A stretch of 52,338 bases of DNA, taken from contig DIZL01000009.1 in the NCBI GenBank assembly GCA_002429385.1, positions 1 to 52,338 on the forward strand, in the 5' to 3' direction. Under the pieces are notes generated by a model that did not search any database, had not been told where the DNA came from, and saw nothing but the letters and a program-made list of their open reading frames with translations. A program made the position numbers and the translations under genes. This stretch comes from Prolixibacteraceae bacterium UBA6029 (GTDB lineage Bacteria > Bacteroidota > Bacteroidia > Bacteroidales > Prolixibacteraceae). Positions within the stretch are counted from its first letter, which is position 1; the number at the start of each line of letters is the position of its first letter. Positions 35,903 through 44,226 of this stretch are shown here, one piece after another.

Positions 35903-36433
35903 TTATAAAGTTGCCTGACCAGGAACCCAGTCGCATGGGGTTAATTCACCGGTTTGTAAGGCATCCAGAATCCTGATAACCTCATTTACATTTCTTCCGA
36001 CATTCAGCCCATTCACTGATACATGTTGAATTGTTCCTTCAGGATCAATGATATAAGTGGTGCGATATGCAATTTTATTTTCAGGCTCCAGAATTCCAAG
36101 TTCTTCCGAAAGGGATTTGCTTGTGTCGGCCAACATTGGGAATTTCAATCCTTTTAACCCTGGATGGTTATTTCGCCAGGCCAGATGAACAAATTGTGAA
36201 TCGATTGAAGCTCCAACTAAATTCGCATCACGTTTGGCAAACTCTTCGAAATGTTCGTTAAAAGATACAATCTCGGTAGGGCAAACGAAGGTAAAATCGA
36301 GAGGCCACCAGAAGAATACAGTCCATTTTCCTGCAATATCGACATTGGTCAATGTTTTAAACTCTTTGCCTGCTTCAAGGGAAACCACAGCTTCTTTTTT
36401 AAAATCCGGGAATTTTTCTCCAATAGTTTTCAT
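35903..36433 (-). CDS. Peroxiredoxin (AhpC/Prx family)
   Basis: Thiol peroxidase that reduces hydrogen peroxide, alkyl hydroperoxides and possibly peroxynitrite in the cytoplasm. The 176-residue protein has the peroxidatic cysteine in DFTFVCPTE (Cys51), the active-site Arg region AYRTTYIIDPEG, and a second cysteine in LTPCDW (Cys167) in the place of a resolving cysteine, so a 2-Cys mechanism is likely. Its promoter is the best match to the phylum consensus in this window, and a terminator follows, so it is a single-gene unit. A 7-bp dyad upstream (36572-36592) is a possible stress operator. Confidence 0.93.
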   Translation of the reverse strand: MKTIGEKFPDFKKEAVVSLEAGKEFKTLTNVDIAGKWTVFFWWPLDFTFVCPTEIVSFNEHFEEFAKRDANLVGASIDSQFVHLAWRNNHPGLKGLKFPMLADTSKSLSEELGILEPENKIAYRTTYIIDPEGTIQHVSVNGLNVGRNVNEVIRILDALQTGELTPCDWVPGQATL

Positions 36434-36474
36434 GATATACTCTTAAAATTTATATAATTCGTAGAAATGATAGA

Positions 36475-36506
36475 CAAATATAAGCCTCAATTGTTCGCCC
36501 GTCAAA
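36475..36506 (-). promoter_or_regulatory. Peroxiredoxin promoter (TTTG - 20 bp - TATATTTG)
   Basis: On the minus strand TTTG (36506-36503) and TATATTTG (36482-36475) match both halves of the Bacteroidota consensus exactly with a 20-base spacer. Predicted leader length is about 35 bases. Confidence 0.85.
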
Positions 36507-36571
36507 TCGAATTTTTCAATCCCGAATAGACAAAAACTATCCGATAAAATTCATTTACTTGATTTTACGCT

Positions 36572-36592
36572 GAAGTGTCATAGTCACACTTC
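36572..36592. promoter_or_regulatory. Dyad GAAGTGT-N7-ACACTTC
   Basis: Perfect 7-bp arms (36572-36578, 36586-36592) lie between the divergent peroxiredoxin and oxidoreductase genes, about 65 bases upstream of the peroxiredoxin -33 box. Candidate operator; the regulator is unknown. Confidence 0.4.
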
Positions 36593-36643
36593 TATTATCT
36601 TTATAAAAGGTTACTGGTTTTTTAAAAGATGGAAGCCTTTAGC

Positions 36644-36674
36644 TTGGTGATTTAGGAAGATAATTTTACCTTTA
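36644..36674 (+). promoter_or_regulatory. Probable promoter of the first Gfo/Idh/MocA gene
   Basis: TTG (36644-36646), a 20-base spacer and TACCTTTA (36667-36674, seven of eight to TAnnTTTG). The leader would be about 55 bases. Confidence 0.5.
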
Positions 36675-36735
36675 GCTGATTTTTTGATTAAATTCACATC
36701 AATTAAATACCTAAATCGATTTAAATAATTTACTA

Positions 36736-38250
36736 ATGGAAAACAAGACGAGTAGAAGATCATTTCTTGCAACTACTGCGACTGCTGCTGCTGCCATTAC
36801 TATTCTGCCCAGCAATGTAGTTTCCGGTATGGGCCACAAGGCACCAAGTGACAAATTAAACATTGCCGGTATTGGTATCGGCGGTATGGGTTTCGCAAAC
36901 CTGAAGCACCTTGAGTCAGAAAACATCGTTGGATTGTGCGATGTGGACTGGAAATATGCTGACAAGACATTCAAGTACTTCCCAAAAGCCAAAAAGTATT
37001 GGGACTGGCGGAAGATGTATGAGGAAATCGGAAAATCAATTGATGGTGTTGTGATCGCCACAGCTGACCATTCTCATGCTATTGCTGCTTCCAATGCAAT
37101 GGTTCTTGGAAAACATGTTTACTGTCAAAAACCTTTGACCCACACCGTTTATGAATCACGTTTGCTTACCAAACTGGCTGACAAACAAAAATTGGCCACT
37201 CAAATGGGTAACCAGGGTTCATCAGGCGAAGGTGTTAGCTTAACCTGCGAATGGCTTGCCAATGGCGAAATTGGTGAAGTAACCAAAGTGGAAGCATTTA
37301 CCGACCGTCCGATCTGGCCTCAGGGATTAAACACACCAAAACAAGGACAATGGGTTCCAGATACTTTGAATTGGGATTTATTTACAGGTCCTTCAAAAAT
37401 GCGTCCTTACAATGAAGTTTATCACCCATGGAACTGGCGCGGTTGGTGGGCTTATGGTACTGGTGCATTAGGAGATATGGCCTGCCACATTTTACATCCT
37501 GTATTTATGGGCCTCGAACTGAGTTACCCGATTAAAGCACAAGGTAATTCGACCTTGCTACTTCAGGATTGCGCTCCGACAGCACAGTCTGTAAAATTGA
37601 CCTTCCCTGCCCGTGTACCAAAACGCCCATGGAAAGGATCGAAAAAAGGCGCTATGCTTCCTCAGGTTGAAGTTTCCTGGTTCGATGGTGGTATCAAACC
37701 TATGCTTCCTGAAGGATGGCCGGCAGGAAAGAATCCAAACGATGCAGGTGGCTGCGTATTATTTCACGGAACCAAAGGAATTTTAGTTTGTGGTTGCTAC
37801 GGCGTTAACCCATGGATTTTACGTCCGGGAGGCAAAGCTGAAACTCCTGTAGCTCCAAAATTCAGAAGAAGAATTGAAAAAGCGATGGACGGTGGTCACG
37901 AAATGGACTGGGTACGCGCATGTAAAGAATCTCCTGCAAGCCGCGTAATGACTGCTTCAGATTTCAGCATGGCCGGACCTTTCAATGAAATGGTTGTAAT
38001 GGGCGTATTGGCTGTTCGTTTACAGACGCTGAATAAAGAACTGATGTGGGATGGACCAAACATGAAATTCACCAACATCACCGACAGCGACAAAATCAAA
38101 ATCGTTATCGAAGATAAGTTTAATATTACTGACGGAAACCCAACATTCGACAGAAGCTACACTGATCCTGTTCCTGCAACTCAATTTGCTGCTGAACTGA
38201 TCAAACATACTTATCGCGAAGGGTGGAGTCTTCCAGCAATGCCTGCCTAA
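36736..38250 (+). CDS. Tat-exported Gfo/Idh/MocA-family oxidoreductase, copy 1
   Basis: NAD(P)-dependent sugar or cyclitol oxidoreductase of 504 residues carrying a twin-arginine signal (SRRSFL at 6-11 followed by an Ala-rich hydrophobic stretch to about residue 30), hence periplasmic. The Rossmann domain begins LNIAGIGIGGMGFANL, followed by CDVDWKYA, the DHSHA segment (about 111-115) and CQKPLTHTVYE with the catalytic-type Lys. The C-terminal domain has WNWRGWWAYGTGALGDMACHI. Substrate unknown. A paralog of similar length lies at 46.7 kb with an AT-rich gene block between them. Its export fits the tatA gene at the window start. Confidence 0.9.
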   Translation: MENKTSRRSFLATTATAAAAITILPSNVVSGMGHKAPSDKLNIAGIGIGGMGFANLKHLESENIVGLCDVDWKYADKTFKYFPKAKKYWDWRKMYEEIGKSIDGVVIATADHSHAIAASNAMVLGKHVYCQKPLTHTVYESRLLTKLADKQKLATQMGNQGSSGEGVSLTCEWLANGEIGEVTKVEAFTDRPIWPQGLNTPKQGQWVPDTLNWDLFTGPSKMRPYNEVYHPWNWRGWWAYGTGALGDMACHILHPVFMGLELSYPIKAQGNSTLLLQDCAPTAQSVKLTFPARVPKRPWKGSKKGAMLPQVEVSWFDGGIKPMLPEGWPAGKNPNDAGGCVLFHGTKGILVCGCYGVNPWILRPGGKAETPVAPKFRRRIEKAMDGGHEMDWVRACKESPASRVMTASDFSMAGPFNEMVVMGVLAVRLQTLNKELMWDGPNMKFTNITDSDKIKIVIEDKFNITDGNPTFDRSYTDPVPATQFAAELIKHTYREGWSLPAMPA

Positions 38251-38272
38251 GCTTCTAATTAATTGATATTTT

Positions 38273-38308
38273 AAAGGGTGGATTCGAAAGAGTTCACCTT
38301 TCTTTTTA
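38273..38308 (+). terminator. Probable terminator after Gfo/Idh/MocA copy 1
   Basis: An imperfect stem (AAAGGGTGGA 38273-38282 with TTCACCTTT 38293-38301, bulged) is followed by CTTTTTATT, 22 bases after the stop. Confidence 0.6.
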
Positions 38309-38359
38309 TTCTAAAAACTGCAGTGATTCATTTTTGGCATACTTTACGCTTATATATTG

Positions 38360-38893
38360 TCAATTCAATTTTAGATTTTCGATGTAAAATTTTAGATTTT
38401 CGATATTTGATTTAGCTGAAGAATGAAAATCATGACTTAATTTGTTCCTTTCTTCAATGCTGCCAACCACAATTGAATCAACTTGCATTTTATTAACGAT
38501 ACATTCCCAACAAGGTTTAAATGTTTTAGATCCAGACCAATATAATGCAGCTAATTGATTCAATGCAGTTTCATTATCTAAAAGTCTACTCATTGTTTCA
38601 GTCAAATTCATATCACCTCTATGAAATACTTTTGTATCATCTACCGGTTTTACTTTGTAAATTTTGGAATTAGACATTAAACAAGCAAATCGTATTGCAT
38701 CAGCTAATTCTTGGAAAACGAAAAGTTCAGTTTTTCTATCTGCTTCTTTATCTTCAGGTCTTACCTTATGAAGTATCTGTTCAATTTTCTGCTTTTGGTA
38801 ATCAAAACTCAACTCATCCTGATATGAAGTTCCAGAAGGAAATATTATTCCTCCAACATCATATATTCTTTTGTCTACTCGATACATATCCAC
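38360..38893 (-). CDS. DUF2441-like protein, possible ADP-ribosyltransferase fold
   Basis: A 177-residue soluble protein. The N-terminal YRVDKR, the central ELFVFQELADAIRFA, the KIYKVKP strand, FHRGDMNL (about 90-97) and AALYWSG...PCWECI recall the DUF2441 family, whose fold is related to Arr-type ADP-ribosyltransferases (from memory; tentative). It begins 5 bases after a 68-residue gene on the same strand, an arrangement typical of toxin-antitoxin pairs. Its last 16 residues contain two heptads, IENLKFY and IENLKLN, encoded by a 21-bp DNA duplication. AT-rich relative to genes before 38.2 kb. Confidence 0.55.
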   Translation of the reverse strand: MDMYRVDKRIYDVGGIIFPSGTSYQDELSFDYQKQKIEQILHKVRPEDKEADRKTELFVFQELADAIRFACLMSNSKIYKVKPVDDTKVFHRGDMNLTETMSRLLDNETALNQLAALYWSGSKTFKPCWECIVNKMQVDSIVVGSIEERNKLSHDFHSSAKSNIENLKFYIENLKLN

Positions 38894-38898
38894 TTTTA

Positions 38899-39105
38899 CT
38901 AATTATTCTTTGTATGGGAAATATAACCTTTTCCAATTTTCCAAGATTGTAATTCTTCTCGATCCTTAAATATTTTACTTCCGATTTGGATTTGAGAACC
39001 CGGGTCTCCTAGAATTTCTCTGACATAATCAATATAACCAACTTTAGCTTCAAGCTCAAAAGCATCAAATGCTTCTTGTGTAATTTTAATCTCTTTTTTC
39101 TTCAT
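38899..39105 (-). CDS. Small hypothetical protein, possible antitoxin partner
   Basis: Not recognised. ATG 39105 gives 68 residues (the frame runs further back, to 39210, but that extension looks non-coding). Highly charged with Lys/Glu. It begins MKKKEIKITQEAFDAFELEA, followed by a short Gly/Pro loop and a helical tail. It is immediately upstream of, and likely co-translated with, the DUF2441-like gene. A role as partner or antidote is inferred only from the arrangement. Confidence 0.5.
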   Translation of the reverse strand: MKKKEIKITQEAFDAFELEAKVGYIDYVREILGDPGSQIQIGSKIFKDREELQSWKIGKGYISHTKNN

Positions 39106-39246
39106 CTTATTTATTTTACTATAAATACTCCGATTTTCACAAAAAGTATAAAATCCTATTTTTTTTCTTTTCAGTAAATCCTTATCTAACAAATGAGAAC
39201 TAGCAAACACTCTAAAACTTATCTAATGAATGTTTGTTCTTCCTAA

Positions 39247-39477
39247 CTATTTGATTCTATTCTTTTCTCTTAACCAATCCACAACCTTTTGAAATTCTTC
39301 ACTTTCCAAGATGAATTCAGCGGAATTTCCTGAAGTCTCATTTTCTATTGAAATTGTCAACTTACTATCATCCTCTATATTTACACATAGCATATCAGTC
39401 TGAATCTCTCCATTCACGTTTATTTTATGCGCGATAAAAGATTGGATATCACTATAAATTTTAAATTCTGTTTTCAT
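39247..39477 (-). CDS. Small hypothetical protein
   Basis: Not recognised. 76 residues, acidic, predicted beta-rich in the middle (DMLCVNIEDDSKLTISIEN) with a C-terminal helix (EEFQKVVDWLREKNR). No signal or membrane segment. It lies in the AT-rich block on the same strand as its neighbours, with gaps of 60 to 140 bases, so operon membership is uncertain. Confidence 0.5.
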   Translation of the reverse strand: MKTEFKIYSDIQSFIAHKINVNGEIQTDMLCVNIEDDSKLTISIENETSGNSAEFILESEEFQKVVDWLREKNRIK

Positions 39478-39539
39478 AATTAGTCAGTTTTTAAATTTGA
39501 TTTTTATTTAAATTTCAAGGCCCTTAAATTCAATATATT

Positions 39540-39878
39540 TTACTTCGCAATATTAACCTGAATTAAGATACTAAGAATTTGTATTCCAAAACCAAGGATA
39601 ATTAATATCATTCCAATGAGTGTGTAGTTTTTAGTATATCTCTTGCTCTTTTCCCTATGATTTTTCATTCCTTCGACGATAAAACCTTTCTGTTGTGAAT
39701 TATTTAAAATATCAGCTAAACTATCAACGGATGATTCTAAAGTAAAAAATGATATATCAATTGAATTAAGATATTTATTCAAAGATATCGCTAAAATTAT
39801 CGATCCAACAAGACTAAATATTGGACTTAATAGATTCAATATCAACATACAACTAGTATTGTTCATATAATATTTCAA
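39540..39878 (-). CDS. Hypothetical membrane protein with two helices
   Basis: Not recognised. 112 residues (internal Met5 or Met11 could be the start). Two transmembrane helices (about residues 11-34 and 85-108) flank a polar segment of about 50 residues with the basic stretch KNHREKSKRYTKNY. It follows the four-gene secreted-protein operon after 27 bases on the same strand and could be its last gene. Confidence 0.55.
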   Translation of the reverse strand: MKYYMNNTSCMLILNLLSPIFSLVGSIILAISLNKYLNSIDISFFTLESSVDSLADILNNSQQKGFIVEGMKNHREKSKRYTKNYTLIGMILIILGFGIQILSILIQVNIAK

Positions 39879-39905
39879 ATTCTTAGAAAACGCTTACTAT
39901 AAGTA

Positions 39906-41312
39906 TTAAAAAACACGAACCGGACGAATACGGCTTGCGCCACCCACGAAGTCATTATACTGTCTGCCATCGTTGAAGTCCTGCCGCCATACATAGTACT
40001 CGTTAATACCACTACCTTTACCGTAAATGCTGGAACTATTATAAGTATTATATACATTATTGCCAAAATTATGTTCAAATTTAGGAAAGCCGCCAATCCC
40101 CAATTGCATCAAGTTTATATATAGAGAATTTAATTCGTCTTTGGTGGGTAGATGCCAATCGTTATATCCATTTAAAACAAGGTTATTACAGGTGATTTTT
40201 GCATCCTCCCAATGCAATAAAACCTCTAAATTCGATATTGCTGCAACTAAACCATGTCCATTTTCTTCATAAACTACAAAACCACCATGTTTAAATTGCG
40301 AAATAACACCTCTTGGTTTTACTTTATAGCCAGTCATTTGCTCAATTTGAGTCAGTGTGCGCTTATCCTGCCAGGAAAATGTAGCTGCTAGTTGTTTTGC
40401 TGTTAAAAAATTTATTGATATTCCATTATTATTGTCATTTTTGTTACTGAACTCGTAAATCTGGCCTTCTCCATTGCCAATTGTCTCATCCATGCCAGAT
40501 TGAACGGAAAACAATCTTGTATAAAATCCCCATTGTCTGGTAAGTGTTCTAAGAGCCATAATACTTCTTTCCTTTCTCAAATATAATGTTTTTGCTACGC
40601 CTTTATAATTGATGATTACTGAAAAAACATTTTTATTCAAACTTTTATAACTTGAAACTTCTTCTGAGGATAAACACAGAGCAGTTAATGTTTTAATACA
40701 ATAATTTGCGCAAAAATCCATATTTTTATTTGCTGTTGCAGTAACAACTAGTGGGATTTCCCAATTTTTACTTTCTGCATCTAAGGATTTAGGATCGCTA
40801 CTTTTTATTACATAATCAAATGATGTTTGCATTGGTTCATGCAATAAGCCAACCATTTCACTCACGGCGTTAATTTCACCTTGTTCATTTAATAGTTGCT
40901 GTTTTATATTTAATGCAAACATGCCTCCTTTAATTTCAATAACAATTCCTTTAGCTTCAACAAAGCTTGTTAATTTACTTACAGAAACCAGCGCCTTAAG
41001 AGTTACGCCCCAACTTCCATCTGGTAACTGAGCCTCATTCAGCAGTTTAAATGATTGAATATTACCACTTGCAACAGAGGCAATTTGGTCTGCCACTATC
41101 TGATCATTAAAGATTTCGGTTTTCGATGAGATAAATACACCATAAGCTTGCTCAACAGCCGAACGTAATCCTACTTGTTTGGCCTCTTCCTGTGTTTTAC
41201 CACTTCCACTAACAGTTAATGTCACTGTTTTATCGGCATCTTGCGCCTTTATAAACTGTGTAGTTAATACTACAAAGCAAACGAACAACATCTTTTTGAA
41301 ATTTAAAGTCAT
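39906..41312 (-). CDS. Secreted protein with C-terminal Lcl/DUF1566-like domain
   Basis: A 468-residue exported protein (signal peptide ending near IKAQ, residue 24; Met8 is an alternative start). The N-terminal domain (about 28-115), with SGSGKTQEEAKQVGLRSAVE and SSKTEIFNDQIVADQ, resembles the small domain found in LPP20/FlgT-type envelope proteins. The C-terminal about 150 residues resemble the Lcl/DUF1566 (FISUMP-like) ligand-binding domain: NGYNDWHLPTKDELNSLY, VWRQDFNDGRQY and the ending RIRPVRVF. Last gene of a four-gene run with gaps of 5, 1 and 9 bases. Function unknown; a surface-binding role is inference. Confidence 0.65.
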   Translation of the reverse strand: MTLNFKKMLFVCFVVLTTQFIKAQDADKTVTLTVSGSGKTQEEAKQVGLRSAVEQAYGVFISSKTEIFNDQIVADQIASVASGNIQSFKLLNEAQLPDGSWGVTLKALVSVSKLTSFVEAKGIVIEIKGGMFALNIKQQLLNEQGEINAVSEMVGLLHEPMQTSFDYVIKSSDPKSLDAESKNWEIPLVVTATANKNMDFCANYCIKTLTALCLSSEEVSSYKSLNKNVFSVIINYKGVAKTLYLRKERSIMALRTLTRQWGFYTRLFSVQSGMDETIGNGEGQIYEFSNKNDNNNGISINFLTAKQLAATFSWQDKRTLTQIEQMTGYKVKPRGVISQFKHGGFVVYEENGHGLVAAISNLEVLLHWEDAKITCNNLVLNGYNDWHLPTKDELNSLYINLMQLGIGGFPKFEHNFGNNVYNTYNSSSIYGKGSGINEYYVWRQDFNDGRQYNDFVGGASRIRPVRVF

Positions 41313-41321
41313 ATTGAGGTT

Positions 41322-42056
41322 TTATTTGGTTGTGAGTTCTCTGAAGAAAGTGTAAACTTTTTTTCCATTATCATCAAATTTCAATAAGGTTTCCAGACCT
41401 TCCACAAATCCCATTGATTGTTCTTTGATAATTTCGGTTGTTTGGGTTTTTGCGGAACCGGAAGTTTCTTCAGTATATATAATGATATCGGAGCTTATAA
41501 CTGATCCGTTAAATAACGTATTTGCTTGTTGTTTCGCTTTGATAAGTGCAACCCGATCCATTATAGATGTGGAAGTGTATTTTGCATTGTCTAATGAAAC
41601 AATAGAAATAAAATAACTTGATTTTGGTGCTGCTATAATTTTTGCCCCATCAAAAGGCTGTTTTTTATATGCTATTTCTACAAATTCAGACAGCGGTTGA
41701 CAACTAAACAAAAATGTTGTAGTTTTTTCGTTAATAATGGTAGATAACATTTCAAACTTAATACAGGGTTCAGCAAATGTTTTTTTTGCTATTTCTTGTG
41801 CTTTAATTTCAGCCAAGCTATTCATTTTATCGTTTGAATTGTCTGAAGCACTTAATGTAATTGCAGCAATATAGAACTTATTTTCAGCACCTTCAAGCAT
41901 TTTTGCGCCCTCAAAAGGTGCAGTATTATACATCCTTTTGATATAATTTATCATAGATGTTTTATCTTCACTAAAGGATTGAGGAAATGAGTAACTGCTA
42001 TGTAGAGCAAAGAAAATTAATAATGTACCACTTTTAAATATGTGCTTCATTTTCAT
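41322..42056 (-). CDS. Secreted hypothetical protein with internal duplication
   Basis: Not recognised as a named family. 244 residues with a signal peptide (cleavage near SFPQ, about residue 26). The body contains two copies of one domain: residues about 37-94 (PFEGAKMLEG, FYIAAITLSAS, AEIKAQEIAKKTF) and 126-182 (PFDGAKIIAA, YFISIVSLDNA, ALIKAKQQANTLF). It lies one base after the stop of the preceding gene, so it is translationally coupled within the four-gene operon. Confidence 0.65.
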   Translation of the reverse strand: MKMKHIFKSGTLLIFFALHSSYSFPQSFSEDKTSMINYIKRMYNTAPFEGAKMLEGAENKFYIAAITLSASDNSNDKMNSLAEIKAQEIAKKTFAEPCIKFEMLSTIINEKTTTFLFSCQPLSEFVEIAYKKQPFDGAKIIAAPKSSYFISIVSLDNAKYTSTSIMDRVALIKAKQQANTLFNGSVISSDIIIYTEETSGSAKTQTTEIIKEQSMGFVEGLETLLKFDDNGKKVYTFFRELTTK

Positions 42057-42057
42057 A

Positions 42058-43104
42058 TTATCTCCAATAAATGTTATTGTATGTTACAGTTTTAGGTTGA
42101 TTTCTGAGATATTCGACTGCTACTTCACGATATGTATCAACAGAAATTCTATCTAATTCAGAATTTCTGGAAGCTTGATCTTCCCTGTATTTGTCATCTC
42201 GCTTCGATTTTATTTCTGCAATTCTAACTTGTTCTTTCTGTGCAGCAACTTGATCAGCATATTGCTTCATTTCAAATTCCCATCGTGCTTTTTCGTCTGC
42301 TTTCAGCTTAGCATCTATAACACCAATAAAAGATGCCACTTCTGGTTGACATTTTGCCATTGGCTTAATTGTCATTAATATAGCTCCAACCTTTTTTGCA
42401 CCTGTCTGGTTTTGATCTGCCATCCAAACTGTTTTGGCAATATTTAATTTTGTGGTGCATTCGGTGTCTATTTTCTGCTGGTAAATTATTGCTAAGGCAT
42501 CTAAACATTTAAAATAACATTCGTGACAGACTTCAGGAATGATTGAAAGTTGATAGATTGCTTCATCATACTTCTCTTGTTTTACTAATGCATAAGCTTC
42601 TTTAATTACAAAATCACAGTTCGATGTGTAATAAGAAATTATTTTATTCTTACCTTCTGATAAAAAAGTTGAAATCTGTTTGCTTTTGGGATTAATCAAT
42701 TTAAATGCAGCTATGAATGCCTTATTCTCATTATTTTCAACACCTTTTAGGCTGAGCGTTGTATTTGAAAAAATAGTATTTGTTAATCTGTCACCCACAA
42801 ATAAAGTAATATCAATATTTTGTGAAATCATCTGTGGTGGACCTGCAATAATATCTTTTGTTCCAATATTAATAGCAGCAGTAATAATAAAACGGGGATT
42901 AACTTGACTACCTCCCATTCCGTTGTTGCTTGCAATTTGGCTTAATTTGGTCTCTAGTAATCTTTTTGCTTCGGATGGAATGGAAATGTTATCCGGCAAA
43001 TAGGTATTTAATATGATACGGCCAAAATCGTTCAATTTTATTTGAGCGTTGCTCTCATGAATGAAGGTTGCAATAACCATCAAGAGTAATAAGATTTTTT
43101 TCAT
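42058..43104 (-). CDS. Secreted hypothetical protein, second gene of the operon
   Basis: Not recognised with certainty. 348 residues, signal peptide ending SNAQ (residue 21). The first 110 residues look like a beta-rich domain reminiscent of CsgG-type envelope proteins (SEAKRLLETKLSQIASNNG, then PRFIITAAINIG). A TPR-like helical part follows (KEAYALVKQEKYDEAIYQLSIIPEV) with a Cys cluster (VCHECYFKC). The C-terminal segment is charged and probably coiled-coil (RWEFEMKQYADQVAAQKEQ). It lies 5 bases after the DUF6175-like gene. Confidence 0.6.
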   Translation of the reverse strand: MKKILLLLMVIATFIHESNAQIKLNDFGRIILNTYLPDNISIPSEAKRLLETKLSQIASNNGMGGSQVNPRFIITAAINIGTKDIIAGPPQMISQNIDITLFVGDRLTNTIFSNTTLSLKGVENNENKAFIAAFKLINPKSKQISTFLSEGKNKIISYYTSNCDFVIKEAYALVKQEKYDEAIYQLSIIPEVCHECYFKCLDALAIIYQQKIDTECTTKLNIAKTVWMADQNQTGAKKVGAILMTIKPMAKCQPEVASFIGVIDAKLKADEKARWEFEMKQYADQVAAQKEQVRIAEIKSKRDDKYREDQASRNSELDRISVDTYREVAVEYLRNQPKTVTYNNIYWR

Positions 43105-43109
43105 AATAA

Positions 43110-44066
43110 TTACTTTTCACCTAAAACTAAAATAGCTTCACCTAAACCTCTGGTCATTAATTTCACTTCAAAACCGAATGGTGCGTCTTTTAAAAATTTC
43201 TGTAACCCTTTTGCAAATTGCCGTGCATCCAACCCATTGTTATTGGTATCGAATAATGGAATACGTACTTGTTCAAAACGAATGATATTTTCAGTTGCAT
43301 CACTCATATTGAATTTTCCATTCACTGTGTTCTGCTGCATCCATTTATTAATGTGCTCCGTAATTTCATCACCATTAATTTCGGTTTCTAAATTCTTATT
43401 CCAATTATTCCATTTCTTGACGGTAAGTATTACTTCCCTACCATTTTTGGCCATATCTTCAAAGTGAGATTGTAGTTGATCAGTAAATTCATCTATATGA
43501 GCCAATATTGCATTTTGTAATAATATAGGTAAAATATCTGTATTATTAGGTGCTCCATTTCCGGTTGATGAGGCTATCCGCTTACTGGTATATGCATCAA
43601 AAGCTTCAAGAATAAAAGATACCGATTTTCCCTGATCGGTTTTATTTACTTTCCACCATATTTGAATAAGAATATCTGCTTTTGCTTTATTTTTCAATTT
43701 ATCCAGTGGACTTTCTGAAATAGAAGAACCGGAGGAAGCGCTGACAGTCATGTTATCTTCCGAATTTCTTGCTTCAATGGCTTTTAATTCCTGTTCTACA
43801 TCTTTAAGTGGAAAACCACGGTCAATCATTAAAGATCCAATTTTGGAAATTACCTGTCCTATTTCAGTATCTTCCTGAAAAACTTGCTTATAGTTTGGCA
43901 CTTTTTGTTTGGTGCCCTGATTATCAAATACGGTCATAAAATACCGCTGCTCACACCAGTTATCACTTGGTAATATCATTAAAGTTGGCCTTTTCGCTTG
44001 CCCAAACAGCATTGATGTTGAACCAAAAATGATTATTGCCATCATTAATAATTGTATTTTTTTCAT
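43110..44066 (-). CDS. DUF6175-like secreted protein, first gene of the operon
   Basis: A 318-residue exported protein (signal ending LFGQ, residue 23). The mature start, AKRPTLMILPSDNWCEQRY, resembles the DUF6175 family of Bacteroidota (recalled, not searched). A low-complexity Ser stretch (about 109-118) precedes a domain with KAKADILIQIWWKV, and a C-terminal GFEVKLMTRGLGEAILVLGEK. It heads four co-directional genes for exported proteins and faces the HTH regulator across a 160-base region with a 9-bp repeat array. Function unknown; the organisation suggests an envelope complex (inference). Confidence 0.65.
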   Translation of the reverse strand: MKKIQLLMMAIIIFGSTSMLFGQAKRPTLMILPSDNWCEQRYFMTVFDNQGTKQKVPNYKQVFQEDTEIGQVISKIGSLMIDRGFPLKDVEQELKAIEARNSEDNMTVSASSGSSISESPLDKLKNKAKADILIQIWWKVNKTDQGKSVSFILEAFDAYTSKRIASSTGNGAPNNTDILPILLQNAILAHIDEFTDQLQSHFEDMAKNGREVILTVKKWNNWNKNLETEINGDEITEHINKWMQQNTVNGKFNMSDATENIIRFEQVRIPLFDTNNNGLDARQFAKGLQKFLKDAPFGFEVKLMTRGLGEAILVLGEK

Positions 44067-44144
44067 AATTGAATGCTATTTTTAGATTCAAATTTTCAAT
44101 TCAATTTGACATGTTAAATCTACACATAATATATATAAACATCA

Positions 44145-44180
44145 CATCCATTACATCCAATTCATCCATTACATCCATAT
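44145..44180. repeat. Four 9-bp tandem repeats (CATCCATTA) in a divergent promoter region
   Basis: CATCCA recurs at 44145, 44154, 44163 and 44172. The units are CATCCATTA, CATCCAATT, CATCCATTA and CATCCATAT, an exact 9-base period between the divergent secreted-protein operon and the HTH regulator gene. Confidence 0.75.
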
Positions 44181-44226
44181 TAAAAAGCATATTCATTTTT
44201 GTATTAATATTGTAGAAAAAGAATCT

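Noticed and set aside
36572..36592. Naming the dyad an OxyR or PerR box
   Set aside because: The arms do not match a consensus I can recall with confidence, so only a generic operator is suggested.
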